From: Kordiimonas sediminis
Lineage (GTDB): Bacteria > Pseudomonadota > Alphaproteobacteria > Sphingomonadales > Kordiimonadaceae
NCBI RefSeq assembly: GCF_014656395.1
Contig: NZ_BNCI01000002.1
Coordinates: forward strand, 248,001-312,000
Length of the DNA: 64,000 bases
Direction of reading: 5' to 3'
This document shows, one piece after another, positions 55,932-64,000 of this stretch; the first letter of the stretch is position 1, and every line of letters begins with the position of its first letter. A program made the position numbers and the translations under genes. A model generated the notes under the pieces. That model saw only the letters and a list, made by a program, of their open reading frames with translations. It made no database searches and was not told where the DNA came from.

Positions 55932-56660
55932 CTAGTTGTTATTGTCCTGTTTTTGCGCCTGACTATTTTCTCTATTCATATTCTGCAGTGTGCCATTTAG
56001 ACGGAAGTCTTCTGCAGACCATTCCATGGCTTCATTAAGCTGTCTTTGAAATAGAATTGCATCTGTACCCGGTGCCCCAATTTTCGCAGTAGGCGAAAAG
56101 GAGCCGCCTGCCGTCTCCGGTCGCCACCCTTCTGGAGTGCCGGGCAGAATTAATGCACGGAAAAGCCCTTCTATCAGTTGTAGGGCAGGAGCAGGTTCGT
56201 CGCCCGGTTTGAAATTTACAGAAGGTGCAACATTAATCAGGTTTTGTGTTGTCAGGTCCTGTGAATGCCCCAGTGCTGCCCGTGCACCCTTGCCCAGAAA
56301 AAGGCGCTGTTCCGCGTCAGACATGGGGCGATTGATATCTCCCTTGTTTGCACCCCACTTTACCCATTCTTTCAGGGAGAGAACTGCGCCATCTTCCAGC
56401 ATGATATAACTATCTGATAACGGGTTTAGTCTGGATGCATCCACGGGAGGAAGCGGTGTATTTTGATATTGGTCACGACGAAAAACGGGAACTTCAATCG
56501 GTGCTGCAGTATCCGCTGTATTGGTCGCTGTGGGGGGTGTTTGGTCGTTTTCCGGGCTAGCACTATTGTCTTGCGCAACCGCAGAAAGTGACAGGCTGGC
56601 AGAAGCATAAAGCCCAACCAGTAGCAATAAGGTGGTGTTAGCCCACTGAACATGTCTCAT
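55932..56660 (-). CDS. Exported protein of unknown function
   Basis: I do not recognise this gene. The 242-aa product has a signal peptide (about 1-30, ending VAQ), a low-complexity linker rich in Thr, Pro, Asp and Asn (31-55), and a domain with PVDASRLNPLSDSYIMLEDGAVLSLKEWVKW (location about 75-105). It ends in Asn/Gln (NSQAQKQDNNN). GGGGAGAA precedes the ATG. It converges with cca after 7 bases. Confidence 0.55.
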   Translation of the reverse strand: MRHVQWANTTLLLLVGLYASASLSLSAVAQDNSASPENDQTPPTATNTADTAAPIEVPVFRRDQYQNTPLPPVDASRLNPLSDSYIMLEDGAVLSLKEWVKWGANKGDINRPMSDAEQRLFLGKGARAALGHSQDLTTQNLINVAPSVNFKPGDEPAPALQLIEGLFRALILPGTPEGWRPETAGGSFSPTAKIGAPGTDAILFQRQLNEAMEWSAEDFRLNGTLQNMNRENSQAQKQDNNN

Positions 56661-56902
56661 AAAATTCTCCCCGCAGCGCGCAGTTAAACGGCAGACTTGG
56701 GCAGAATTATGATAGCGGCAGAGGAATTGGGAAGGTTCAGAATAGTGGTTCCCAGGTCTGAACCAGGATCAACTATTTGTCCCTTTGGATTAACTCGTAA
56801 TAATTCTGCATGGGCGCCCAAAAGAAAGTTCATCTAAAATACAGTCTTGTGGGTCATAGCTTTGTTATTCAGCGACGAGCTGCAGGGTAGTGAAGATACT
56901 CA

Positions 56903-56928
56903 GAGGTAAAAGCTAGCTTTTTTACCTC
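56903..56928 (-). terminator. Hairpin after mvaB
   Basis: Read on the minus strand, GAGGTAAA and TTTACCTC pair across AAAAGCTAGCT; the stem contains two unpaired bases. It lies 6 bases after the mvaB stop. The T-run is inside the stem, so strength is uncertain. Confidence 0.5.
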
Positions 56929-56933
56929 GCATA

Positions 56934-57857
56934 CTATTCACCCAAGCCATCAGGAAAACCACCGGCCTGTGAGACCATTGCGGGTGGGGTACGGCCAAGA
57001 ACACCTTCAATCCAATTGGCCAGATCAATCATTTTTTGCAGATCAATACCCGTTTCGATACCAGATTCGTCTAGCATATATATAAGATCTTCTGTGCCGA
57101 TGTTGCCAGTGGCACGCGGGGCAAACGGACAGCCGCCTAAACCCGCGACTGAACTATCCAGTACATCAAATCCTGCTTCATACGCGGCCCAGGCATTTGC
57201 AATGCCAGTGTTGCGGGTGTTGTGAAAGTGTGCCCTTAGTGGAATGTCAGGCAGTCGACTGCGTAATTCTTCGCACATTTCCCGAACCCTGAGAGGCGAC
57301 GCCACCCCGATTGTATCGGCGATTGCAATTTCGCGGGGGGCGACTTCCGCAATTTCTTCGGCCATTGCGATTACAGTTTTTGGGTCAACTCGGCCTTCAA
57401 AGGGACAGCCGAAGGATGTGGAAATTGTTACCTGGGCGCTCAGGCCGTTTTCTTTGGCCATTTTGACAATGTCTTTTGAAACATCAATGGATTCACGCAT
57501 TGTTTGGCCTTGGTTCTTTTCTGCAAAGCTATCGGATGCAATGGCAACGGCGCCTACTTCATCCACACCGCGTTTGTTGCCTTCCCGTGTTTCGAGTGCG
57601 CGTAATAATCCCCGTTTGTTTAGTACAAGACCAATATATTCAACATCCTTAATGTCCGGCAGGCCTGCAATCACCGCTTCTGCATCGGCCATCTGCGGAA
57701 CGCGTTTTGGATGAACGAAACTTGCTACTTCAAGCCGCTTGACGCCTGCCGCGATGGCATCCGTTATCAGCTTGAGTTTCTGTTCCGTCGAAAACAGAGT
57801 TTTTTCATTCTGAAGGCCGTCACGTGCTCCGACTTCAACGATTTCAACTTTGCGCAT
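56934..57857 (-). CDS. mvaB: Hydroxymethylglutaryl-CoA lyase
   Basis: Splits HMG-CoA into acetoacetate and acetyl-CoA, the last step of leucine catabolism. About 307 aa from ATG 57857. Metal and substrate motifs are VEVGARDGLQNEK (N-terminus), TSFGCPFEGRVDP, RAHFHNTRNTG and the active-site loop GLGGCPFAPRATGN with the catalytic Cys. No other leucine-degradation genes are next to it in this window. Confidence 0.93.
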   Translation of the reverse strand: MRKVEIVEVGARDGLQNEKTLFSTEQKLKLITDAIAAGVKRLEVASFVHPKRVPQMADAEAVIAGLPDIKDVEYIGLVLNKRGLLRALETREGNKRGVDEVGAVAIASDSFAEKNQGQTMRESIDVSKDIVKMAKENGLSAQVTISTSFGCPFEGRVDPKTVIAMAEEIAEVAPREIAIADTIGVASPLRVREMCEELRSRLPDIPLRAHFHNTRNTGIANAWAAYEAGFDVLDSSVAGLGGCPFAPRATGNIGTEDLIYMLDESGIETGIDLQKMIDLANWIEGVLGRTPPAMVSQAGGFPDGLGE

Positions 57858-58120
57858 ATCTGATCCAGTTAGAAGCAATTAGAAAAATTTATACAATATG
57901 TTTTAGTAGTTGTGGCTCCTGACTATATTCGCATTAAAATTTGCGCGATCAAGGCAAGAAATCAAAACTGGTCATATTTGACTGCTAGGGTATCCCGCTT
58001 TCCTGTGTTTTGAAGGAAATATTCGCTGCATGGTGGTGATGTTGACTTTTGTAATTGTTTTCGTTGAAGTGGGACGTGGCAGCATGCAGGATATGAAGGT
58101 CAATACGGGAGGCATCGTCC

Positions 58121-59611
58121 ATGGGGGAAAAGGTTACCAGAAAATCATTTTCTGATCAGGACTATGAGGACTTTGACAGGGTTCTACACACCCAGCTTGG
58201 TGTCCTGAAAGAGGTGATCAGATCGCCTGACTTTGGGACTGATCCTTTGTGTGTCGGTGCGGAGCTGGAAATGTATCTGGTAGACAGGCATGCCACCGTC
58301 TGTCCGAAGGCAGCTGAGTTGATGGCGGCCCTTGATGACCCCCAGTATCAGGCAGAGATTAATAAGTATAATCTGGAATTGAATCTGTCACACCAGCCAG
58401 CAAAGGGGACCCCCTTTTCAGGTATGCTATCTGAGTTGCAGCAAAAAGCACACCATCTGGATCAAGTGGCAGAGGATATGGATATTACCATTGTGCCGAT
58501 TGGTATTTTGCCGACGCTGGAACAATCCCATCTTGAACGGCACTATATGACAGAGGAACTGCGCTATGAGGTTCTGTCGAAGCAATTAGCAGACCGCAGA
58601 GGCCGTTCTTTTGAAATCAATATCAATGGAGAAGAGTCTGTTGCCTTGTCATCCAATGACGTGACAGTCGAAGGCGCCAATACCAGTTTTCAGGTTCATA
58701 TGATGGTTGAACATGCTCGTTTTGCAGACATATTTAATGCGGCACAGTTGACAGTGCCGCTGGTGACTGCGGTTTCTGGAAATTCGGGTATTCTGCTGGG
58801 GAACAGGCTATGGGACGAAACACGCGTGGCCTTGTTCAAACAATCTCTTGATACCCGTGTGGCTGGCGAAGTGCCCTGGCAGGCAGCGGCGCGTGTGTCG
58901 TTTGGTCAGGGCTGGATCAGGGATGATTCCTGGGAAATTTTTGCGGAAACAGTTGCTTTGTTTGAACCCGTACTGCCGATTCTTGGCAAAGAGGATGCAG
59001 AACATGCTTGGCGACAAGGCGATTTGCCGCGCTTTGATGAGTTGAAACTGCAAATGGGAACAAGTTGGCCGTGGCACCGTGCGGTGTATTCCCGGCAAGG
59101 GCAGGGACATGTCCGAATTGAATTTCGCGCTATCCCTGCGGGACCAACGCCTCTGGACATGATGGCTAATGCTGCTTTTGCTATGGGGCTTGCTGTTGGC
59201 ATGGCAGATGAAATTAAAGATTTTATAGCCGTGGTACCCTTCCGGTATGCGGAATATAATTTTTACCGGGCAGCGCAGTCTGGGATGGACGCAAAAATTT
59301 TATGGCCGTCCGGGCCTTATTGTCGTCCGGTAGAACAGCCTGTGCGCAATGTGCTTGATCAAATGTTTGAGTATGCCAGCAAAGGCCTGCGACAGCTTGA
59401 AATTGAAGACGCAGAGATTGATACTTACCTTGGTATCATTGAGAAACGTATCCACGTTGGACAAACAGGCGCGCGCTGGACCAAAAATGGTCACCGGTAT
59501 CTTGAAAATCTGTACGGCAAAAAGAAAGCGTCAGAAATGGTGACGCATCTGTATTTACAGAACTCGAGAAACGGTAATCCGGTTGCTGAGTGGGAGCCGA
59601 TCTGGTCATGA
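58121..59611 (+). CDS. GCS2-like glutamate-cysteine ligase family protein
   Basis: A 496-aa carboxylate-amine ligase-like protein of the YbdK/GCS2 superfamily. It shows CVGAELEMYLVD with Glu48 and Glu50 as likely metal ligands, NKYNLELNLSHQP, and RIEFRAIPAGPTPLDMMANAA near residue 335. These enzymes join a carboxylate to an amine with ATP; the substrate here is unknown. GGGAGG lies upstream of the ATG. Its stop overlaps the next gene (ATGA), an AstE/AspA-like deacylase, and the pair is likely functional. A glutathione role is not implied by the sequence. Confidence 0.75.
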   Translation: MGEKVTRKSFSDQDYEDFDRVLHTQLGVLKEVIRSPDFGTDPLCVGAELEMYLVDRHATVCPKAAELMAALDDPQYQAEINKYNLELNLSHQPAKGTPFSGMLSELQQKAHHLDQVAEDMDITIVPIGILPTLEQSHLERHYMTEELRYEVLSKQLADRRGRSFEININGEESVALSSNDVTVEGANTSFQVHMMVEHARFADIFNAAQLTVPLVTAVSGNSGILLGNRLWDETRVALFKQSLDTRVAGEVPWQAAARVSFGQGWIRDDSWEIFAETVALFEPVLPILGKEDAEHAWRQGDLPRFDELKLQMGTSWPWHRAVYSRQGQGHVRIEFRAIPAGPTPLDMMANAAFAMGLAVGMADEIKDFIAVVPFRYAEYNFYRAAQSGMDAKILWPSGPYCRPVEQPVRNVLDQMFEYASKGLRQLEIEDAEIDTYLGIIEKRIHVGQTGARWTKNGHRYLENLYGKKKASEMVTHLYLQNSRNGNPVAEWEPIWS

Positions 59612-60660
59612 GCGGACATATAGTCACCCCGACTTTTCTACAGGACCCATCGCGCCGTGAGTTGGGGGAGACGCCGCTGGATTTTCTGCATTCGGTAACG
59701 GGGCCGGTCGTGATTGACGTATCCGGTCGTGACACCAGCCGAACCCGTGTTGTATCAACCCTGATACACGGAAATGAACCGTCAGGTCTGTTCGCAGCAC
59801 ACAGGTGGTTGCTGGAGGGTATAACGCCTGTGACCAACATGCGTTTTATCATCGCATCGGTTGAGGCCGCCTTGATGGAACCATTACTTACGACACGCTT
59901 TTTGTATGGGGAGCGCGATTTAAATCGGTGTTTCGGTAGGATAGAGAACGCACAGCATGAAGGTAGGGATGCGCAGCGGGCTTTGTCTATCGCTGAGGCC
60001 ATCCGGGCAATTAGCCCTGACTGTGTTGTGGACCTGCATAACACGTCCGGTTCCGGTCCTGCGTTTGCGCTGGCTACAGTAAACAGCCAGCATAATAGGT
60101 CCTTGGCATCGCTTTTTTGTCGCCGGCTTATTCTTACGGATTTGCGTCTGGGGTCTCTGATGGAGACAGATTTTGGTTGCCCCACAATCACTGTTGAATG
60201 TGGCGGCGCCGATGACGCTGAATCACACGAAACGGCATATCTGGGTATTCAGGAACTGGCACAGATTGACCGGTTTCGTGAGGGGCATCACCATACGCTT
60301 GTTGACGTTTTACGGCACCCGCTCAGGGTTGAAGTTGAGGAGCAAGTCAGTCTGTCTTATCATTTTGAACGTGATCCGGTGGCAGATATCAGCCTGCGCG
60401 CAGACATTGAGCATTGTAATACAGGTATTACGTCCGCGGGCACGCCGCTTGGCTGGTTAAATCGTGGCAGCCTGGACCAATTAAAGCTGGTGGATGAAGC
60501 CGGCAATCATGTGGTTAATCGTCTGCTGCGTGTTTCAGGTGGCCAGATATTCACGGTGCAGGATGTAAGAATATTTATGGCAACGACACGTGCAGATATT
60601 GCCAAGTCAGATTGTTTGTTTTACGTCGTGCCACTGGATGTCATTGATGGGGCAGCATAA
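59608..60660 (+). CDS. AstE/AspA-like zinc deacylase (M14 family)
   Basis: About 350 aa, like succinylglutamate desuccinylase and aspartoacylase. Zinc and catalytic residues are visible: His54 and Glu57 (HGNEPSG), RDLNRCF (about 103-109), His144 (DLHNTSGSG) and Glu197 (TVECGG). Beyond about 240 there is a smaller C-terminal domain. It hydrolyses an amide of an amino acid in relatives. ATG 59608 overlaps the ligase stop (ATGA), so expression is coupled. Confidence 0.82.
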   Translation: MSGHIVTPTFLQDPSRRELGETPLDFLHSVTGPVVIDVSGRDTSRTRVVSTLIHGNEPSGLFAAHRWLLEGITPVTNMRFIIASVEAALMEPLLTTRFLYGERDLNRCFGRIENAQHEGRDAQRALSIAEAIRAISPDCVVDLHNTSGSGPAFALATVNSQHNRSLASLFCRRLILTDLRLGSLMETDFGCPTITVECGGADDAESHETAYLGIQELAQIDRFREGHHHTLVDVLRHPLRVEVEEQVSLSYHFERDPVADISLRADIEHCNTGITSAGTPLGWLNRGSLDQLKLVDEAGNHVVNRLLRVSGGQIFTVQDVRIFMATTRADIAKSDCLFYVVPLDVIDGAA

Positions 60661-60724
60661 ATCCATCAGACAACTAACTTAATGGATCAGGGTGTATCCT
60701 GAAATACGCAGGGCGGAAATTCAT

Positions 60725-61954
60725 ATGGCTGACATTGTTATTATCGGGGGCGGTCACGCAGCGGCGCAGATTATCACTTCCCTGCGACAGCAAAAGTTTA
60801 ATGGGTCTGTTGCGCTTGTCAGTGAAGAACCCGTGATACCGTATCAGCGGCCGCCGTTGTCCAAAGGATATTTGTCAGGGGAATTGGCCGCGGAAAGACT
60901 GCCTATTTTGCGCGACAAAGTATATGCGGATATGGACGTTGATCTGTATTTGGGTGTGCGCGCCAGCTCGGTAGATGCAGTTGCAAAGACAGTCACACTT
61001 GCAGATGGTGTGTGTCTTCCTTATGGCAATTTGATATTGGCTACAGGGGGGCATGCCAGACATCTGCCTGTTCCGGGCGCTGATAAATCCGGCATCCACA
61101 CAATCCGAACCATTGCTGATGTTGATGCACTGAAGGTTGACCTGCAGAATGCAGAGAATGTTGTTATCGTGGGCGGCGGGTATATCGGACTGGAAGCTGC
61201 GGCCATCGCGCGACACTTTGGGAAACAGGTTACCCTTCTGGAAACAGAAGACAGAATCCTTGCTCGTGTGACAGCGCCGCAGGTCTCTGAAATGTACACC
61301 CAAATTCACACGGAAGAGGGTGTTACTATCCAGACAGGCCAAACGGTTACAGCTATTGAAGGTGCTGACAGGGCCTCTGCTGTCGTAACGGCGGCGGGGG
61401 AGCGGATTGAAGCTGACATAATCATTGTCGGCATTGGGCTGGTCGCCAATACAGATCTTGCAGACACGGCCGGCGTAGAGACGCATCCGGCGGGTATTGT
61501 TGTTGATGATACTTGCAGAACATCAGTCGACCATATTTATGCGGTAGGCGACGTAACCTGGCATCACAACCGGTTTTATAACCGCTGGATGCGATTGGAA
61601 TCCGTTCAAAATGCTGTTGATCAGGCAAAAATCGCCGTTCAGAATATTTTGGGTGTACCGGCAGTATATGACGCATTGCCGTGGTTCTGGTCAGATCAAT
61701 ATGGGTTGAAACTGCAAATGGCAGGCCTGGGCGAGGGCTATGACCAGATAGTTGTGCGCGGTGACCCTGCAACAAGGTCTGCGGCGTTTTTCTATCTTCG
61801 AGACGGTAAAATGATTGCAGCTGACTGTGTCAGTCGTGTTCAGGAATTTATGCAGGCAAAGAAGCTGATTTTAGCACAGACATCCGTTGATGCGCTGATG
61901 CTGGCAGACGATACACGCCCCTTTAAAGAGATTGTGGCAGAATTGCTGTACTAA
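60725..61954 (+). CDS. FAD-dependent ferredoxin-reductase-type oxidoreductase
   Basis: About 409 aa from ATG 60725. FAD loop IVIIGGGHAAAQIITSLRQ (about 4-22), VIPYQRPPLSKGYLSGE, the NAD loop VVIVGGGYIGLEAAAIARH and the C-terminal VDHIYAVGDVTWHHN and PWFWSDQYGLKLQMAG. This set is typical of rhodocoxin/putidaredoxin or aromatic-dioxygenase ferredoxin reductases. No ferredoxin, P450 or dioxygenase is in the window. It follows the ligase-deacylase pair and could be a third member of that unit, separated by 64 bases. Confidence 0.87.
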   Translation: MADIVIIGGGHAAAQIITSLRQQKFNGSVALVSEEPVIPYQRPPLSKGYLSGELAAERLPILRDKVYADMDVDLYLGVRASSVDAVAKTVTLADGVCLPYGNLILATGGHARHLPVPGADKSGIHTIRTIADVDALKVDLQNAENVVIVGGGYIGLEAAAIARHFGKQVTLLETEDRILARVTAPQVSEMYTQIHTEEGVTIQTGQTVTAIEGADRASAVVTAAGERIEADIIIVGIGLVANTDLADTAGVETHPAGIVVDDTCRTSVDHIYAVGDVTWHHNRFYNRWMRLESVQNAVDQAKIAVQNILGVPAVYDALPWFWSDQYGLKLQMAGLGEGYDQIVVRGDPATRSAAFFYLRDGKMIAADCVSRVQEFMQAKKLILAQTSVDALMLADDTRPFKEIVAELLY

Positions 61955-62016
61955 ATCTTTACAGTGTAACAAACCAAAGTTAATCTTTGTTCACATTTAC
62001 AAAATGGGGACACTTG

Positions 62017-64000
62017 ATGAGACATATCTTATTAATATTATTTACGTTTATCTGCGTGTCCTGTTCGCAGCCGACCCCCGAACAGTTGGAGGTTTCGCGC
62101 TGGCAGGAGCAGGCGAAAAATGTCACAATTATTCGTGATGAATGGGGCATCCCGCATGTGTACGGCAAAACAGACGCTGATGCTGTATTCGGGATGATTT
62201 ATGCCCAGGCAGAAGATGATTTCAACCGTATTGAGGTGAATTATCTTAATGCTATGGGCCGCCTTGCCGAGGCAGAAGGTGAATCCGAACTATACCGCGA
62301 TTTGCGGATGAAAATGTTCATAGATCCTGCGGAAATTCAGCAACAATATGAAGAAAGCCCCGAGTGGCTTAAAAAGCTGATGAATGCGTTTGCAGATGGT
62401 CTGAACTATTATCTGCATACTCATCCAGAGGTGAAACCGCGGGTTCTGACACGTTTCGAACCGTGGATGGCGCTGACATTCACTGAGGGTAGTATTGGTG
62501 GTGATATCGAATCTTTTGTCTCCATGAACCAGCTTGAAAATTTCTACGGCGACAGAATGGAGCAACTGCCACTGGAGACGACTGACCTGACAAAAGAACC
62601 GTCCGGGTCCAATGGTTTTGCGATTGCACCGTCCAATAGTGCTACGGGCAATGCTTTGCTACTGATTAATCCGCATACTTCTTTCTACTTCCGGGCAGAA
62701 CTGCAGATGGCAAGTGAAGAGGGGCTGAACGCATACGGTGCGGTTACCTGGGGTCAGTTCTTTGTCTATCAGGGATTTAATGAAAAAACAGGTTGGATGC
62801 ACACATCGTCCAAGGCGGATGCGGTAGACTATTATCTTGAAACCGTTTCTGAGAAAGAAGATGGCTATTATTATCTCTATGATGGGGAAGAACGTAAGCT
62901 GACAACCAAAGAGATTACTCTGCCTTACAAGACCGATAGCGGCATGGAAGAAAAACAGGTCACCGTTTATTATAGCCACCATGGTCCAATCATTCGTTCT
63001 GAAGGCGATAAATGGGTCAGTGTTAAGCTGATGCATGAGCCGATCAAGGCGCTGACGCAGTCTTACACACGCACCAAGGCTACTGGCTATAAAAGCTTTG
63101 CCGAGACAATGGACATCCTGACCAACTCATCAAATAATACTGTTTATGCAGATGCTGAGGGTAACATTGCGTACTGGCACGGTAACTTTATACCACGCCG
63201 CGACCCTTCTTATGATTGGCGTAAGCCGGTTGACGGCAGCACGTCTGCAACAGAGTGGCAGGGCCTGCATCCGGTGTCAGAGCATATTACGCTTCTGAAC
63301 CCGTCCAATGGTTGGCTGATGAACACTAATAACTGGCCATTTTCTGCGGCCGGTGAAAACAGCCCGAAGCGTGCCGATTATCCGCTTTATATGTCTAACA
63401 ACACAGAAAACCCACGCGGTATTCATGCGATCAAGGTGCTGGAAGGTAAAACTGATTTCACCATTGAAAGCCTGCGCGAGGCTGCGTACGACAGTTATCT
63501 GACTGCGTTTGATACACTGTTGCCGGCACTATTTGATGCTTACGATGCAACTGGTGATGATGATCCCTTCAAAGAAGACCTGAAAGCACCTGTTGAAGCC
63601 CTGCGCGGCTGGGACAAGCGGTACAGTGTTGATAGTGTGCCGACTTCTGTTGCTATCTTCTGGGGGCAGGAGTTGATGCGTGAAGTGATGCAGAAAGCAC
63701 GCGATGCGGAAGCTGATATCTATGAGTATATGGCAGGTGAAACAACACCAGAACAGCGTGTTTTTGCACTTCTTCGGGCTGTTAAGAAACTGGAGAAAGA
63801 TTTCGGTACATGGCAAACGCCGTGGGGTGATATCAACCGCTTCCAGCGTTTAACAGGCGATATCGTACAGCCATTCGATGATAGCCAGCCAAGCTATCCT
63901 GTTGCATTCCCGTCTGCTCGTTGGGGCTCGTTGGCTGCATATGGTCAGCGGACATTCAATGGCACCAAGAAAATCTACGGTACACGGGGTAACAGCTTTG
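62017..64000 (+). CDS. Penicillin acylase family protein (partial, runs off the window)
   Basis: The reading frame is open from ATG 62017 (GGGGA 6 bases upstream) to the window end, about 661 residues. A possible lipoprotein signal (FICVSCSQ, Cys16) is followed by TIIRDEWGIPHVYGKTDADAVF, the usual family opening. The auto-processing Ser nucleophile is probably Ser198 in EPSGSNGFAIAPS. WMHTSSKADAVDYYLE and WLMNTNNWPFS are also family-like. Members are Ntn hydrolases that cleave amides, including acyl-homoserine lactones, but the substrate is open. Confidence 0.85.
   Translation, partial: MRHILLILFTFICVSCSQPTPEQLEVSRWQEQAKNVTIIRDEWGIPHVYGKTDADAVFGMIYAQAEDDFNRIEVNYLNAMGRLAEAEGESELYRDLRMKMFIDPAEIQQQYEESPEWLKKLMNAFADGLNYYLHTHPEVKPRVLTRFEPWMALTFTEGSIGGDIESFVSMNQLENFYGDRMEQLPLETTDLTKEPSGSNGFAIAPSNSATGNALLLINPHTSFYFRAELQMASEEGLNAYGAVTWGQFFVYQGFNEKTGWMHTSSKADAVDYYLETVSEKEDGYYYLYDGEERKLTTKEITLPYKTDSGMEEKQVTVYYSHHGPIIRSEGDKWVSVKLMHEPIKALTQSYTRTKATGYKSFAETMDILTNSSNNTVYADAEGNIAYWHGNFIPRRDPSYDWRKPVDGSTSATEWQGLHPVSEHITLLNPSNGWLMNTNNWPFSAAGENSPKRADYPLYMSNNTENPRGIHAIKVLEGKTDFTIESLREAAYDSYLTAFDTLLPALFDAYDATGDDDPFKEDLKAPVEALRGWDKRYSVDSVPTSVAIFWGQELMREVMQKARDAEADIYEYMAGETTPEQRVFALLRAVKKLEKDFGTWQTPWGDINRFQRLTGDIVQPFDDSQPSYPVAFPSARWGSLAAYGQRTFNGTKKIYGTRGNSF

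Overview
The window is a stretch of core chromosome from an alphaproteobacterium of moderate GC (roughly 50 percent by eye). The evidence is the order serC-serA-hisZ-purA with a serC-type leader, a sigma-32 (RpoH) heat-shock sigma factor with the typical RpoH box, DUF1134/EipA, DUF2842, DUF6476, DUF6111 and DUF1285 proteins that are mostly alphaproteobacterial, and a PEP-CTERM protein of the PEPxxW-MM type. A marine or aquatic aerobic heterotroph (for example Kordiimonadales or a neighbouring order) would fit, but the order is a guess. I see no insertion sequence, integrase, prophage, CRISPR array or rRNA operon.

Layout. 1-5.5 kb: serine biosynthesis (serC, serA), the histidine regulatory subunit hisZ and purine gene purA, all on the plus strand. 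5.6-8.3 kb: a large kinase-like protein lacking catalytic residues and a small membrane protein. 8.3-11.8 kb: rpoH and rluD (minus), then a DUF6476 membrane protein and a free-standing JAMM metalloprotease (plus), then the envelope protein EipA/DUF1134 (minus). 11.9-19 kb: an AlkK-type acyl-CoA ligase, DUF2842, a NUDIX hydrolase, an HMCES/SRAP protein, a crotonase, an SDR, photolyase and a PAS protein. 19.2-24.1 kb (all minus): an NTF2-like protein, an AGCS symporter, a soluble lytic transglycosylase and a family-4-like uracil-DNA glycosylase. 24.3-29.7 kb: ETF-ubiquinone oxidoreductase, a TPR lipoprotein, ispE and a UDP-glucuronate 4-epimerase.

29.8-34.5 kb is the most accessory-looking part: tRNA-Gln, a PEP-CTERM exported protein, an orphan periplasmic binding protein, a decayed class V aminotransferase fragment, kynB-kynA (tryptophan to kynurenine) and a metallo-beta-lactamase-fold hydrolase. 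34.6-44.4 kb: DUF3667, azoR, msrB, sppA, an AIM24-like protein, a PaaI-type thioesterase, a GSCFA/SGNH pair, an adrenodoxin-reductase-like flavoprotein and a small exported protein. 44.7-47 kb: groES-groEL under a perfect CIRCE element, with a possible small RNA upstream. 47-52.4 kb: an HBM-type chemoreceptor, a phosphate-selective-type porin with a possible Pho box, and a cytochrome c-PQQ dehydrogenase fusion. 52.5-56 kb: GNAT, then DUF1285-NUDIX-DUF6111-cca behind a promoter overlapped by a perfect 12-bp inverted repeat. 56-64 kb: an unknown exported protein, mvaB, a GCS2-like ligase overlapping an AstE/AspA-like deacylase, a ferredoxin-reductase-type flavoprotein and the start of a penicillin-acylase-family protein that runs off the window.

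How the genes work together: heat-shock control is represented twice (rpoH and the HrcA-CIRCE target groESL); redox and repair functions (msrB, azoR, photolyase, HMCES, UDG) are scattered; fatty-acid, leucine and tryptophan catabolism (acyl-CoA ligase, crotonase, ETF-QO, mvaB, kynA, kynB) feed the respiratory chain. The least explained items are the pseudokinase/membrane pair, the ligase/deacylase pair, the GSCFA/SGNH pair, the operator-like repeat before DUF1285 and the possible small RNA before groES.
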